Shown here: positions 44,397-52,373 of the stretch, in pieces
Layout of the letters: every line of letters begins with the position of its first letter
How positions within the stretch are numbered: position 1 is the stretch's first letter
Assembly (NCBI RefSeq): GCF_040256745.1
Contig: NZ_CP138335.1
Coordinates: 1,426,001 to 1,490,000, forward strand
DNA from: Scrofimicrobium sp. R131
GTDB taxonomy: Bacteria > Actinomycetota > Actinomycetes > Actinomycetales > Actinomycetaceae
DNA length: 64,000 nucleotides
Reading direction: 5' to 3'
Program-made: the position numbers and the translations under genes
The notes under the pieces: model-generated
Database searches by the model: none
What the model was told of the DNA's origin: nothing
The model's input: only the letters and a program-made list of their open reading frames with translations

Positions 44397-45370
44397 GACT
44401 GACTCCAGGGGGCAACTAGTTCGACGGCACGCAGACGGACTGACTGAGACCGGGGGTTTTGGGCTACTTCGGTGGGGTCGGCTTTCAGGGCCCCCTTGAC
44501 CAGGGCGCGGAGCCGGGCGCGATTAGCTTCGGGCACGACCGGCAGGCCGGGAGGGGCGGTGTCCTTCAACCCCTGGGCCAGAGTGCGCTTCACGATTCGA
44601 TCTTCCAGGGACTGGTAGGACTCCACCACCAGGCGACCACCAACCCGCAGGCTGTCCAGTGCGCGCGGCAGCGTCCGCTCCAGGATCCCCAACTCGTCAT
44701 TGACCGCGATTCTCAGGGCCTGGAAAGTCCGCTTGGCCGGGTTGCCTCCGGTCCGGCGGGCGGGGGCCGGGATCACGTCTTTCACCAGTTCGGCCAACTC
44801 GGCGGTCGTGGTGAGCATTTCGGTCTCTCGACGCCGCACAATTGCCTGGGCAATCTTGCGGGCAAACTTTTCTTCCCCATATTCGCGCAGAATCCTAGTC
44901 AGCTCCCCCACCGGGGCCGTGGCCAGTAACTCGGCCGCGCTTTGGCCCGAACTCTGATCCATCCGCATATCCAGGGGGGCCGGGCGGGAGTAGGCAAAGC
45001 CCCGCTCCGGATCATCCAGTTGGAGCGAGGAGACTCCCAGGTCCAGCAAAATCCCGTCAACTTGACCCCGCCGACCAAACTCGCGCGCCACCTCGTCCAC
45101 CCGGTCGTACTCACCGTGGAATGGAACGAAGCGGTCCCCGAACCGGGCCAGCCGGTCCCCGGCCAGTTGCAGGGCCTGCCGGTCGCGATCAATCCCGATC
45201 AGGCGCAGGTTGGGCTGGGCCGAGAGCAGTGCTTCCGCGTGTCCGCCCATGCCGAGCGTTCCATCGATGGCAACCGGATCGGAGACTTGAAAGGCAGGGA
45301 GGAGCAGCTCCACGCAGGTATCGCGCAGAACGGGCACATGCAGGTCCCGCGCGTCTTGCTGCTGCTCCAT
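44393..45370 (-). CDS. rsmH: 16S rRNA (cytosine1402-N4)-methyltransferase
   Basis: SAM-dependent methylase (MraW) of the decoding centre; 325 aa. Seen: HVPVLRDTCVELL, DGTLGMGGHAEALL, IGIDRDRQAL, GILLDLGVSSLQLD and GFAYSRPAPLDMRMD. The C-terminal part has ESYQSLEDRIVK, where Ser replaces the more usual HF or FHSLEDR form. It follows mraZ by 134 bases. Confidence 0.96.
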   Translation of the reverse strand: MEQQQDARDLHVPVLRDTCVELLLPAFQVSDPVAIDGTLGMGGHAEALLSAQPNLRLIGIDRDRQALQLAGDRLARFGDRFVPFHGEYDRVDEVAREFGRRGQVDGILLDLGVSSLQLDDPERGFAYSRPAPLDMRMDQSSGQSAAELLATAPVGELTRILREYGEEKFARKIAQAIVRRRETEMLTTTAELAELVKDVIPAPARRTGGNPAKRTFQALRIAVNDELGILERTLPRALDSLRVGGRLVVESYQSLEDRIVKRTLAQGLKDTAPPGLPVVPEANRARLRALVKGALKADPTEVAQNPRSQSVRLRAVELVAPWSQS

Positions 45371-45410
45371 TTGGTCTCTCTCTTTGCGTTTGATCCGGGT
45401 TTGGCCGGTG

Positions 45411-45445
45411 GCGGGCGGTGGCCCTGAAGACTGGTCCCCGCCCGC
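45411..45445 (-). other. Hairpin between mraZ and rsmH
   Basis: GCGGGCGG (45411-45418) pairs perfectly with CCGCCCGC (45438-45445) over a 19-base loop, in the 134-base gap between mraZ and rsmH. No T-tract follows. It may modulate readthrough or mRNA processing between the regulator and the cluster. Nothing else in this gap stands out. Confidence 0.4.
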
Positions 45446-45504
45446 TGTCCTGACATCGGGGAAGTGAAGTCAGCACGGCGGTAGGAGATCAGCGTCCAGG
45501 GAGG

Positions 45505-45936
45505 TCAGAACATGTCGGGAATCACCTCGGTTTTGGTGGCGGCAAACTCGTCTTCCTGTCGCTGCAGGTACTCGGTCCACGAGGCGGTGTCCCAGATCTC
45601 GGCCCGGGAACCCACCCCGATCACGGTCAGGTCCCGGTCCAACCCGGCGTACTGGCGCAGGGCCACCGGGATCGTCACCCGCCCCTGCTTGTCGGGAATC
45701 TCATCCGAAGCTCCCGAGAGCATCAGCCGGGTGTAGTCGCGCGCCTGCTTGGAGGAAAGTGGAGCTTGGCGAATCTTTTGGAAGATCTCTTGGAACTCGG
45801 CGGCTGGAAACACGTAGAGGCAGCGCTCTTGACCTCGGGTAATGACCAGGCCTCCGGCCAATTGCTCCCGGTATTTGGCGGGCAGGATCAGACGTCCCTT
45901 GTCGTCCAGTTTTGGTTCGTACGTCCCAAGGAACAT
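45505..45936 (-). CDS. mraZ: Transcriptional regulator MraZ
   Basis: DNA-binding repressor of the dcw cluster, 143 aa, with two SpoVT/AbrB-type domains: [21 protein letters not shown] at the start and [17 protein letters not shown] in the second half. The ATG at 45936 follows GGAGGAGGTGACC. Boxes matching its known operator pattern lie 33-58 bases upstream, so it probably represses its own operon. Confidence 0.97.
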   Translation of the reverse strand: MFLGTYEPKLDDKGRLILPAKYREQLAGGLVITRGQERCLYVFPAAEFQEIFQKIRQAPLSSKQARDYTRLMLSGASDEIPDKQGRVTIPVALRQYAGLDRDLTVIGVGSRAEIWDTASWTEYLQRQEDEFAATKTEVIPDMF

Positions 45937-45968
45937 GGTCACCTCCTCCGCGCATGGCCCCTTCGGCT

Positions 45969-45994
45969 ACACTTTACTCCACTTCGCTCCACTT
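45969..45994 (-). promoter_or_regulatory. MraZ operator: three 10-bp spaced boxes
   Basis: On the minus strand AAGTGG (45994-45989), AAGTGG (45984-45979) and AAGTGT (45974-45969) recur with an exact 10-base period, each followed by AG. GTGG-type direct repeats at one helical turn upstream of mraZ are the known MraZ site. They lie downstream of the TATACT hexamer, so binding would block promoter clearance. Confidence 0.85.
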
Positions 45995-46011
45995 CGAACC
46001 CCTTAGCGGCG

Positions 46012-46017
46012 AGTATA
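46012..46017 (-). promoter_or_regulatory. mraZ (dcw cluster) -10 hexamer
   Basis: TATACT on the minus strand, one mismatch from consensus, about 75 bases before the mraZ ATG and directly upstream of the MraZ boxes. No clear -35. Confidence 0.65.
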
Positions 46018-46144
46018 GCCGAAAAGTCGCCGGAATCCGGATTGGAGTCGGCGTGTTTTCAAGGCAGATGCGCAATTGAGCAGGGTGGAGGGATTTTTAC
46101 GGCTCGGGGGCGGGTCACCCGAACCGGACCCGGATAAGGGCAGC

Positions 46145-46198
46145 AAAAAGCGGCCCCGGCGATCGAACCAAAACTGGTTCAGATCAAACCGAAGCCGC
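46145..46198 (-). terminator. Intrinsic terminator of dinB-DUF3040
   Basis: On the minus strand GCGGCTTCGG (46198-46189) pairs with CCGGGGCCGC (46159-46150, two G-U), and an inner GAACCA/TGGTTC helix extends it. A T5 run follows. It lies 47 bases after the DUF3040 stop and isolates that unit from the mraZ promoter. The 309-base gap 45937-46245 contains this terminator, the mraZ promoter and its operator. Confidence 0.8.
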
Positions 46199-46245
46199 AG
46201 GAGGATAGCCGCCAGCGCGCCGTGGTTAGCCGGGCGCGACCCGCA

Positions 46246-46659
46246 CTATTGCGCGCGCGGACCCCGCTCATCCCACTTTGAGCGCTGTCGGCTCATGAAG
46301 TCTTTGTCTTTCCGCTTCCGCTTTGAGCCCGAGTCGGCGCGGCTGCCATCCGCGTCCCCAACCGGATCAGATTTCAGCGCCAGCAGCACGCCACCCACCA
46401 TGCAGGCGAAGCCAAGTACCCCCAGCAGCGCCGCCACCCAGCCGTAGCCAAACGAGACCCCGGCAATAATAATGGCCAGTCCCCCGACACCAATGATCGA
46501 ACCCAACGCAATGCGCCGAGGCGAGAGCCGCCCGGTGGGGACGACATCGGTTTCCTCGGGCAGCGAGGACGTCATCACCGAGGCCAGGGAGGGATCAGCC
46601 TCTTTCAGCTGGGCCTCCATCTGCGCAAGGACCTGCTTCTCATACTCAGAAAGAGCCAT
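46246..46659 (-). CDS. DUF3040 membrane protein
   Basis: 137-aa actinobacterial protein of unknown function. The N-terminus MALSEYEKQVLAQMEAQLKE is the DUF3040 signature. Two hydrophobic segments follow (about 48-70 and 72-95) and the C-terminus is strongly charged (SKRKRKDKDF). The ATG at 46659 follows GAGGAGG. It lies 46 bases after dinB and they share a terminator. DUF3040 genes next to dinB and mraZ are common in actinobacteria. Confidence 0.88.
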   Translation of the reverse strand: MALSEYEKQVLAQMEAQLKEADPSLASVMTSSLPEETDVVPTGRLSPRRIALGSIIGVGGLAIIIAGVSFGYGWVAALLGVLGFACMVGGVLLALKSDPVGDADGSRADSGSKRKRKDKDFMSRQRSKWDERGPRAQ

Positions 46660-46705
46660 CCTAGCCTCCTCGGTCTCTCGTGCTAGCACTCTTCTGTCAA
46701 CTATC

Positions 46706-47971
46706 TTAGTCGGCTTTCGACAAATTGACCTCACCGGTTTTTTCCCTGGGCAGACTTGCAGTTTCCCCAAGCAAAGTAGCGGGTTGAAGAGATTTTCTCC
46801 CAAACTTGCTGTGCACCCGATCCATGGTCCGTTCGGCCGCCAGCGGGCGCAGGTCTTCATCCAGTCCAATTTGGACTCCCTCATCGCGCGGGCGGAGGCC
46901 GGTAACCCCGACCCCGGCCAGGCGCACCCCGCCTCGTCCCAGTCGCTCGACCGCGAACAGGCGCAGCGCGGCCGCCGCCACCTCCCGCCCCAGATCGGTG
47001 GGAGCGGTCAGGGTCTGAGCCCGAGTGATAGTGCGAAAGTCCGCGTCCCGTAACTTGATCTGCACGGTCCACGCAACCAGTTCGGCGTCCCGAAGCCGGG
47101 CCGCGCAGTCGTGGGCGGCGGCCAGCAAGTAGCGCTCAACCGCTTTCCGCTCGGTCAGGTTGACCGGGAAGGTCTCTTCGGTCGAGATGGATTTCTCGGG
47201 TGCGCGCCCGCCGACGCGGCGCCGGTCCTCCCCCCAGGCCACCCGGTGCAGATCGTAGGCGTGCGCCTCCCCCACGATTCGGCCCAGCTGCTGAACCGAC
47301 AGCTCGGCCAGCTGGCCCACGGTACTCAGCCCGCGCCGATCGAGCAGTTCCTGCGTCTTTCGTCCAATTCCCGGCAGGGCCCCCACCGGAAGCGACTGAA
47401 GGAACTCCACCGTCCGCTCGGCCGGAATCAGCAGCACCCCGTCGGGCTTGGCGTGCGAGGACGCAATCTTCGCCACGGTCTTGGAGTTGCCAATCCCGAC
47501 CGAGGCGGGCAGGCTCACCCGTTCGCGAATCTGGTTTCGAATCAGCTGGGCAATTTCGCGGGGTTGACCCAACCGGCGTCGGGCCCCGGCCACGTCCAGG
47601 AAGGCCTCGTCGATACTGATCGGCTCAAAGTCGGGGGTGATGGCGGAAAGTATCTCCATCACCCGGTGTGAGTAGTCCCGGTAGAGCCCGCGCGACCCGG
47701 GAACCACCACCGCCTGCGGGGCCAGGGCTCGGGCCCGTCCGATTGGCATTCCGGCCCGCACGCCCAGCGCCCGAACGTCATAGGTGCAGGAGGTAACCAC
47801 CCCCCGGTTGCCCACTCCACCCACGATCAGGGGGACCCCGGCCAGGCTGGGGTTTTCGACCACCTCTACCGAGGCGAAGAAACTGTCCATGTCGACGTGC
47901 AGGATCGTAGTGGCACTGTCATCGTCACCCCAGTCACGTTTGGCCCGGTCCGAGCGCGGCGCCGTCGACAT
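46706..47971 (-). CDS. dinB: DNA polymerase IV
   Basis: Y-family translesion polymerase, 421 aa. The catalytic motifs are ILHVDMDSFFASVE and EPISIDEAFLDVAG; the thumb has LPGIGRKTQELLDRRG (helix-hairpin-helix). The little-finger domain covers about 245-350. The C-terminal 60 residues are less conserved and no canonical beta-clamp motif is obvious. GGGAGGG precedes the ATG. No SOS box is seen in the 72-base divergent gap upstream. Confidence 0.95.
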   Translation of the reverse strand: MSTAPRSDRAKRDWGDDDSATTILHVDMDSFFASVEVVENPSLAGVPLIVGGVGNRGVVTSCTYDVRALGVRAGMPIGRARALAPQAVVVPGSRGLYRDYSHRVMEILSAITPDFEPISIDEAFLDVAGARRRLGQPREIAQLIRNQIRERVSLPASVGIGNSKTVAKIASSHAKPDGVLLIPAERTVEFLQSLPVGALPGIGRKTQELLDRRGLSTVGQLAELSVQQLGRIVGEAHAYDLHRVAWGEDRRRVGGRAPEKSISTEETFPVNLTERKAVERYLLAAAHDCAARLRDAELVAWTVQIKLRDADFRTITRAQTLTAPTDLGREVAAAALRLFAVERLGRGGVRLAGVGVTGLRPRDEGVQIGLDEDLRPLAAERTMDRVHSKFGRKSLQPATLLGETASLPREKTGEVNLSKAD

Positions 47972-48031
47972 AGTTCCCTCCCCTCGCTGCCCCCCAGTCT
48001 ACGGCCCCAACTTGGACCGAAGCGGACTCAG

Positions 48032-48037
48032 TAGACT
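48032..48037 (+). promoter_or_regulatory. Putative -10 hexamer of the spermidine-synthase-like gene
   Basis: TAGACT ends six bases before the ATG at 48044, the leaderless geometry. Confidence 0.5.
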
Positions 48038-48043
48038 GAGGGA

Positions 48044-48805
48044 ATGAGCGTTCCCGCCCCCGAGATCAGATTTGACCGCCACGGCTCGATTGCCTCCGTA
48101 TTCATCGACGGGGTGGAGCAGTCCCGCGTGGACCTGGAACACCCGGACCAACTGCAGTTCGAATACATGGAGCAGATGGACGTGGTGCTGAACCTGGCTC
48201 ACCCGGCGCCTACCCCGATCAAGGCCGCGCACATTGGCGGATGCGGGTGCGCCTTGGCCTGGGCCTGGCAGGTGCAGCGGCCCGACTCGCGGCAACTGGC
48301 GGTGGAAGTCGACGAGTATTTGGCCACCCAGGCCCGGACCTGGTTTCCGCTGCCCCGAAAGCCGCTGCTGCGGATCCGGGCCGGGGAGGGCCGCGAGGTT
48401 CTCAGCTCCAGCCAGGCGCACTTCCAGGTGATTGTCCGCGACGCGTTTGCGTCCCGAACCGTGCCAGCCCACCTGCAGACAGTCGAGTGGGATCGGGTGG
48501 TGAGCGCGCACCTGGCCCCGACCGGCCTCTACCTGGCCAACGCGGCCCACGGCGGAGGTTCGAACGCGCGCGGGGACGTGGCGGCAGCCCGCCAGGAGTT
48601 TGGCCAGGTCGTCCTAATTGGCGAGTCGAAAGTCCTCAAGGGTGCCCGGTGGGGAAACCTGGTGTTGGCGGCCTGGCAGGAAAGCCAGCTGATCGACGTG
48701 GCCGAGTTGGACCGTCGCCTGAGACGACTGCCCCTGCCTGTGCAGGTGCTCAGCGGGGCCGAGCTGGACCGGTGGTTGGGCGGTCACCCGCCCGCCACGG
48801 ACTAG
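48044..48805 (+). CDS. Spermidine synthase-like methyltransferase-fold protein
   Basis: 253-aa protein with the core of the spermine/spermidine synthase fold: FEYMEQMDVVLNLAHP, glycine loop HIGGCGCALAWAW, LAVEVDEYL, and FQVIVRDAFASRTVPAHL in place of the catalytic Asp loop. Such short relatives occur widely in actinobacteria and often lack polyamine activity; the substrate is unknown. Its stop shares the CTAG at 48802-48805 with the convergent PAC2 gene. Confidence 0.82.
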   Translation: MSVPAPEIRFDRHGSIASVFIDGVEQSRVDLEHPDQLQFEYMEQMDVVLNLAHPAPTPIKAAHIGGCGCALAWAWQVQRPDSRQLAVEVDEYLATQARTWFPLPRKPLLRIRAGEGREVLSSSQAHFQVIVRDAFASRTVPAHLQTVEWDRVVSAHLAPTGLYLANAAHGGGSNARGDVAAARQEFGQVVLIGESKVLKGARWGNLVLAAWQESQLIDVAELDRRLRRLPLPVQVLSGAELDRWLGGHPPATD

Positions 48806-49845
48806 TCTTCCAGTCCCCGGTCCTGCTCCCAGGCGCGGGGGGCCGCGTGCTTTGGGCCGGGCTCCGCCTCGTCCGAGGCGTCCAGCTCCTCCGGGGAGCC
48901 CTCCCCCTCTTCGGTCTTGGTTTGAGCGCGCAGGTACTTCTCAATTGCGTCACCCAGGGCCTCGGCCACCGACTCCGAGTCCTTGTCCTTCGGCTCATCC
49001 GGGGCCGGCATGCTCAACAGTGCGGTCGAGTTCGATGAGAGCGGCGAGTTGGGGGCCGCCGCCATCTGGTCGTAGTGCACTTCCAGCGCCTCGATCGTCC
49101 GCAGCACCTCGGGGTTTTGCGCCACCAACGTGTCGACCTGGTCGGCGTCAGCATCGGCCCCCTGCTCCAGGTCGCCAATCGGCAGGGACAGATCGGTCAT
49201 CTCCGAGAGGCGTCGCAGCAGGGCGGAAGCCCCCCGCGGGAACGCGCCCTCGGCCATGTAGTAGGGCACAGCCGCGTAGAGGGTGATCCCGTGCAGGTTC
49301 TGCCCCGAGAGGCGGTACTGCAGGAAGTGACTGAGCGGGGCCGGCAACTGCCAGGACCCCAGCAGCGATCCCTGCTGCGGCACCAGGTCCTCGTCCGTGC
49401 TCTGCACGTGAACGGACACCGGGCGCGTATGCGGAACGGCGGCGGGGAACCCGTACAGCGAGACCATTACTTCCACCCCGGCCTTGCGGGCCAGCTCCGC
49501 CACGTTCTGGGTGAAGGTTTCCCACCGCGAGTCGGGCTCAGGCCCGTGCAGAATCAGCACCGGGGTCCCGGTGTCGTCGTGGACCAAATCCAGGGCGATC
49601 TCGGGCGCCACCACTTCGCGGGTAACCCAGTTCTCGACCATCATCATCGGCCGGTGGGACCGGTAGTCGATCAGCCGATCGGAGTCAAAGGTGGCCACCC
49701 GTCGCGGCGAAAGATTAGAGAGGAGCTGGACCACGCTGAGTGCCCCGGTCGAACCGGCATCCATGGCCCCGTCGAAATGAGTGATCATAATGGGGGCCTT
49801 CGCACCCGCCAGCGGGCCATCGGTGTAGAGCTTCTCAGTTTCCAT
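48802..49845 (-). CDS. PAC2-family protein
   Basis: 347-aa protein of the PAC2 family, related to eukaryotic proteasome assembly chaperones and found widely in actinobacteria. Seen: MITHFDGAMDAGSTGALSV, VATFDSDRLIDYRSHRP, PVLILHGPEPDSRWETF, and LYAAVPYYMAEGAFPRGA. The last 80 residues are acidic and low in complexity (KTEEGEGSPEELDASDEAEP). The function is unproven. It diverges from the HelD-type helicase across 231 bases that hold no clear operator. Confidence 0.87.
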   Translation of the reverse strand: METEKLYTDGPLAGAKAPIMITHFDGAMDAGSTGALSVVQLLSNLSPRRVATFDSDRLIDYRSHRPMMMVENWVTREVVAPEIALDLVHDDTGTPVLILHGPEPDSRWETFTQNVAELARKAGVEVMVSLYGFPAAVPHTRPVSVHVQSTDEDLVPQQGSLLGSWQLPAPLSHFLQYRLSGQNLHGITLYAAVPYYMAEGAFPRGASALLRRLSEMTDLSLPIGDLEQGADADADQVDTLVAQNPEVLRTIEALEVHYDQMAAAPNSPLSSNSTALLSMPAPDEPKDKDSESVAEALGDAIEKYLRAQTKTEEGEGSPEELDASDEAEPGPKHAAPRAWEQDRGLED

Positions 49846-50076
49846 TTGTTGTCACCCACTTTCGGTTGCACCGGATGCTGCTTTGTTTCCACGTTACCCG
49901 GCCCGCCCCAGGTTCGCGAGGGGCACTCGCCGATTGCGCTACCAGGAAAACCGGGAATACCGGCCTTTGTCGGGGGTGCTCCCTGCGGATTTCCCCACAG
50001 ACTTCCAGCCCCGGATGTGCAACATCAGCCCCAAAGTAAGGAATAATAGATAGCTGGCAAACCTCAAGGAGAGAAT

Positions 50077-52326
50077 GTGGAAGCTCAGGCTCAGCCGTCC
50101 ATGTCCCCGGACCAGCTTTCGGCCGGTGAACAGGCCGAGATTCAGCACGAGCAGCAGTTCGTCGACCGCGCCTACGCCAACCTTGACTCCAGCCGGGCTC
50201 GCTACCGGGTGGCCCAGCGCGAGGTGGAAGCCCAGGGAGCTTGGGGAACCCCCCAGGCCCGAACCGAGCGCGACGCGATGGCCGCCCACTACGGTGACCA
50301 GGCCGCCCGACTTGAGAGCATTGAAGATCGTCTGGTCTTTGGCCGGATCGACCCCGAAGAGGGGGGAACCATCTACATCGGGCGGGCGGGCCTGCGCGAC
50401 GAAGACGGCTCCCGACTCTTGGTGGACTGGCGCGCCCCGGCGGCCCAGCCGTTCTACCAGGCCACCGCGGTGGAGCCGCACGGAGTGATTCGCCGGCGCC
50501 ACATCTCCACTCATCTGCGCCGCGTCCGTGCCCTGGAAGACGAGGTGTTGAACACCGAGGCCGCCCACCGGTCCGGACTCCAGTTCCAGGGTGAAGGTGC
50601 GCTGATCTCCGCCCTGTCCCAGGCTCGTGACGGGCGGATGGGTGACATTGTCTCCACCATTCAAGCTGAGCAGGACGCGGTGATTCGGGCCGAGGACCGG
50701 GGCCTGCTGGTGGTGCAGGGCGGCCCCGGGACCGGCAAGACCGCGGTGGCTCTGCACCGGGCCGCTTTTCTGCTCTACACCCACCGGGAGCGCCTGGAGC
50801 GCTCCGGGGTCCTGATCGTCGGCCCCTCCCCGGTGTTTCTGCGCTACATCGAGCAGGTGCTCCCCTCCCTCGGCGAGACCGGGGTGGTGTCGGTGACAAT
50901 GGGGGATCTTCTGCCCGGATACTCCACCAATCTGGCGGATTCGATTGACGTGGCCGAGGCGAAGGGCTCCCTGGCCTGGCTCCCAACCCTGGCCCAGGCA
51001 GTGAAGGACCTGCAGCGAATCCCGGCCGCGGATCACACCTTTGCGGTCGGAGGACGGCGCGCGGTCCTCACTCGGGAACTGGTCCGGGCTGCCCGCACCC
51101 GGGCCCGCCGAACCGGCAAGCCGCACAACGAGGCGCGCGAAGGCTTCGCCCTGGAGTTGGTAAACGAGTTGGCCCAGCAGCTGGCCGGCCCCGACCCGGA
51201 TCCGGAAACCCTCAGCTGGTGGCGGGAGGAAGTTCGCGCACTGCCGGCGGCTCGGCGCGAGATCAACCTCTGCTGGATGCCGACTCGCGCCGCCGACCTG
51301 CTGCGCCGCCTGTACGCCCGACCGGACCTGCTGGCCCGGGTCAACCGCGGCCTGAGCCCGGAGCAGTTGCGCCTGGTGCAGCGGCCCGCCGACGCTCCGC
51401 TCACGGTGAGCGACATTCCGCTGCTGGACGAGTTGGAGGAACTCTTAGGGTTCTCCTCCCTGCTGGGGCCGGCCCCGGCCACCAAGTCGCGCGCGGACGA
51501 AGACGAGGTCCGCCGGGCCCAGGAAGCGATCGACAGCCAGCAGTTGGGCGGGGGGCTCGTCTCCGCTGAGGTGCTGGCCGAGCAGACCCGGGGCCAGCGC
51601 GACTGGCAACCCCTGGCCGAGCGGGCCCGCTCGGACCGGACCTGGACGTTCGGACACGTGGTGGTGGACGAGGCGCAGGACCTCTCCCCCATGGCCTGGC
51701 ACGCGCTGATGCGCCGATGCCCGTCGCAGTCGTTCACCGTGGTGGGCGACCTGGACCAGCACCGCGGCCACTCCCACCCGCAAAGCTGGGTCGAGGTGCT
51801 GGGACCGGCGGGGCGCGCCCTGCAGGATGAGCGGTCTCTGACCATCTCCTACCGGACGCCGAAGGCCCTGACCGAACTCTCCCAGGACGTGCTGGCCGAG
51901 GTCGGCGCACCCGTCCGGTTCCCGCTCACTTCAGCTCGTGATATTCCTAACTCACTGGCCGACACTGTGACCGGGGATCTGCCCGCCGCCGTTCGAGAGG
52001 TGATGGCACAGGAGCTGGAGCTGCTGGACCGGGAGTTTGGCCCGGGTGGGGGCCGAGTCGGAGTCCTGGTTTCGGACGAGCGGGCCACCAGTTGGCGGGC
52101 CGACATGGAGGGGGTCACCTCGTTCAATCAGCGGGTTTCCCTCCTGTCCGTGGTGGCGGCCAAAGGACTTGAGTTCGATACGACCATCGTGGTGGAACCG
52201 GCCGAGATCCTGGCCGACGGACCCGGCGACCTGTTTGTCGCGATGACCCGGTCGACCCGCAGGTTGCATTCGGTTCGGACCGGGGATCTGCCCGCCGTCT
52301 GGCTGGAGCGGCTCGCAGAACAATAA
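50077..52326 (+). CDS. HelD/HelR-type superfamily 1 helicase-like ATPase
   Basis: 749-aa UvrD-like ATPase. The N-terminal coiled coil (about 10-80) and GRIDPEEGGTIYIGRAGLRDED, then VDWRAPAAQPFYQA, are typical of HelD. Walker A GGPGTGKTAVALHR, motif II VVVDEAQDLSPM, and GDLDQHRG, SYRTPKAL and VAAKGLEFDTTIVVEP follow. HelD proteins remove RNA polymerase from DNA; the actinobacterial HelR group confers rifamycin tolerance. The GTG at 50077 follows AAGGAGAG. No rifamycin-associated palindrome is seen upstream. Assignment to HelR is not proven. Confidence 0.88.
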   Translation: MEAQAQPSMSPDQLSAGEQAEIQHEQQFVDRAYANLDSSRARYRVAQREVEAQGAWGTPQARTERDAMAAHYGDQAARLESIEDRLVFGRIDPEEGGTIYIGRAGLRDEDGSRLLVDWRAPAAQPFYQATAVEPHGVIRRRHISTHLRRVRALEDEVLNTEAAHRSGLQFQGEGALISALSQARDGRMGDIVSTIQAEQDAVIRAEDRGLLVVQGGPGTGKTAVALHRAAFLLYTHRERLERSGVLIVGPSPVFLRYIEQVLPSLGETGVVSVTMGDLLPGYSTNLADSIDVAEAKGSLAWLPTLAQAVKDLQRIPAADHTFAVGGRRAVLTRELVRAARTRARRTGKPHNEAREGFALELVNELAQQLAGPDPDPETLSWWREEVRALPAARREINLCWMPTRAADLLRRLYARPDLLARVNRGLSPEQLRLVQRPADAPLTVSDIPLLDELEELLGFSSLLGPAPATKSRADEDEVRRAQEAIDSQQLGGGLVSAEVLAEQTRGQRDWQPLAERARSDRTWTFGHVVVDEAQDLSPMAWHALMRRCPSQSFTVVGDLDQHRGHSHPQSWVEVLGPAGRALQDERSLTISYRTPKALTELSQDVLAEVGAPVRFPLTSARDIPNSLADTVTGDLPAAVREVMAQELELLDREFGPGGGRVGVLVSDERATSWRADMEGVTSFNQRVSLLSVVAAKGLEFDTTIVVEPAEILADGPGDLFVAMTRSTRRLHSVRTGDLPAVWLERLAEQ

Positions 52327-52373
52327 CCGGACAGTTTCCTCCACCCGGAGACAAAACTGGCACCATAGGCAAC

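Noticed and set aside
47972-48043. SOS box upstream of dinB
   Set aside because: No CGAAC-N4-GTTCG-like sequence is present in the 72-base gap.
49846-50076. Rifamycin-associated element upstream of the HelD-type gene
   Set aside because: No suitable GC-rich palindrome was found in the divergent gap.
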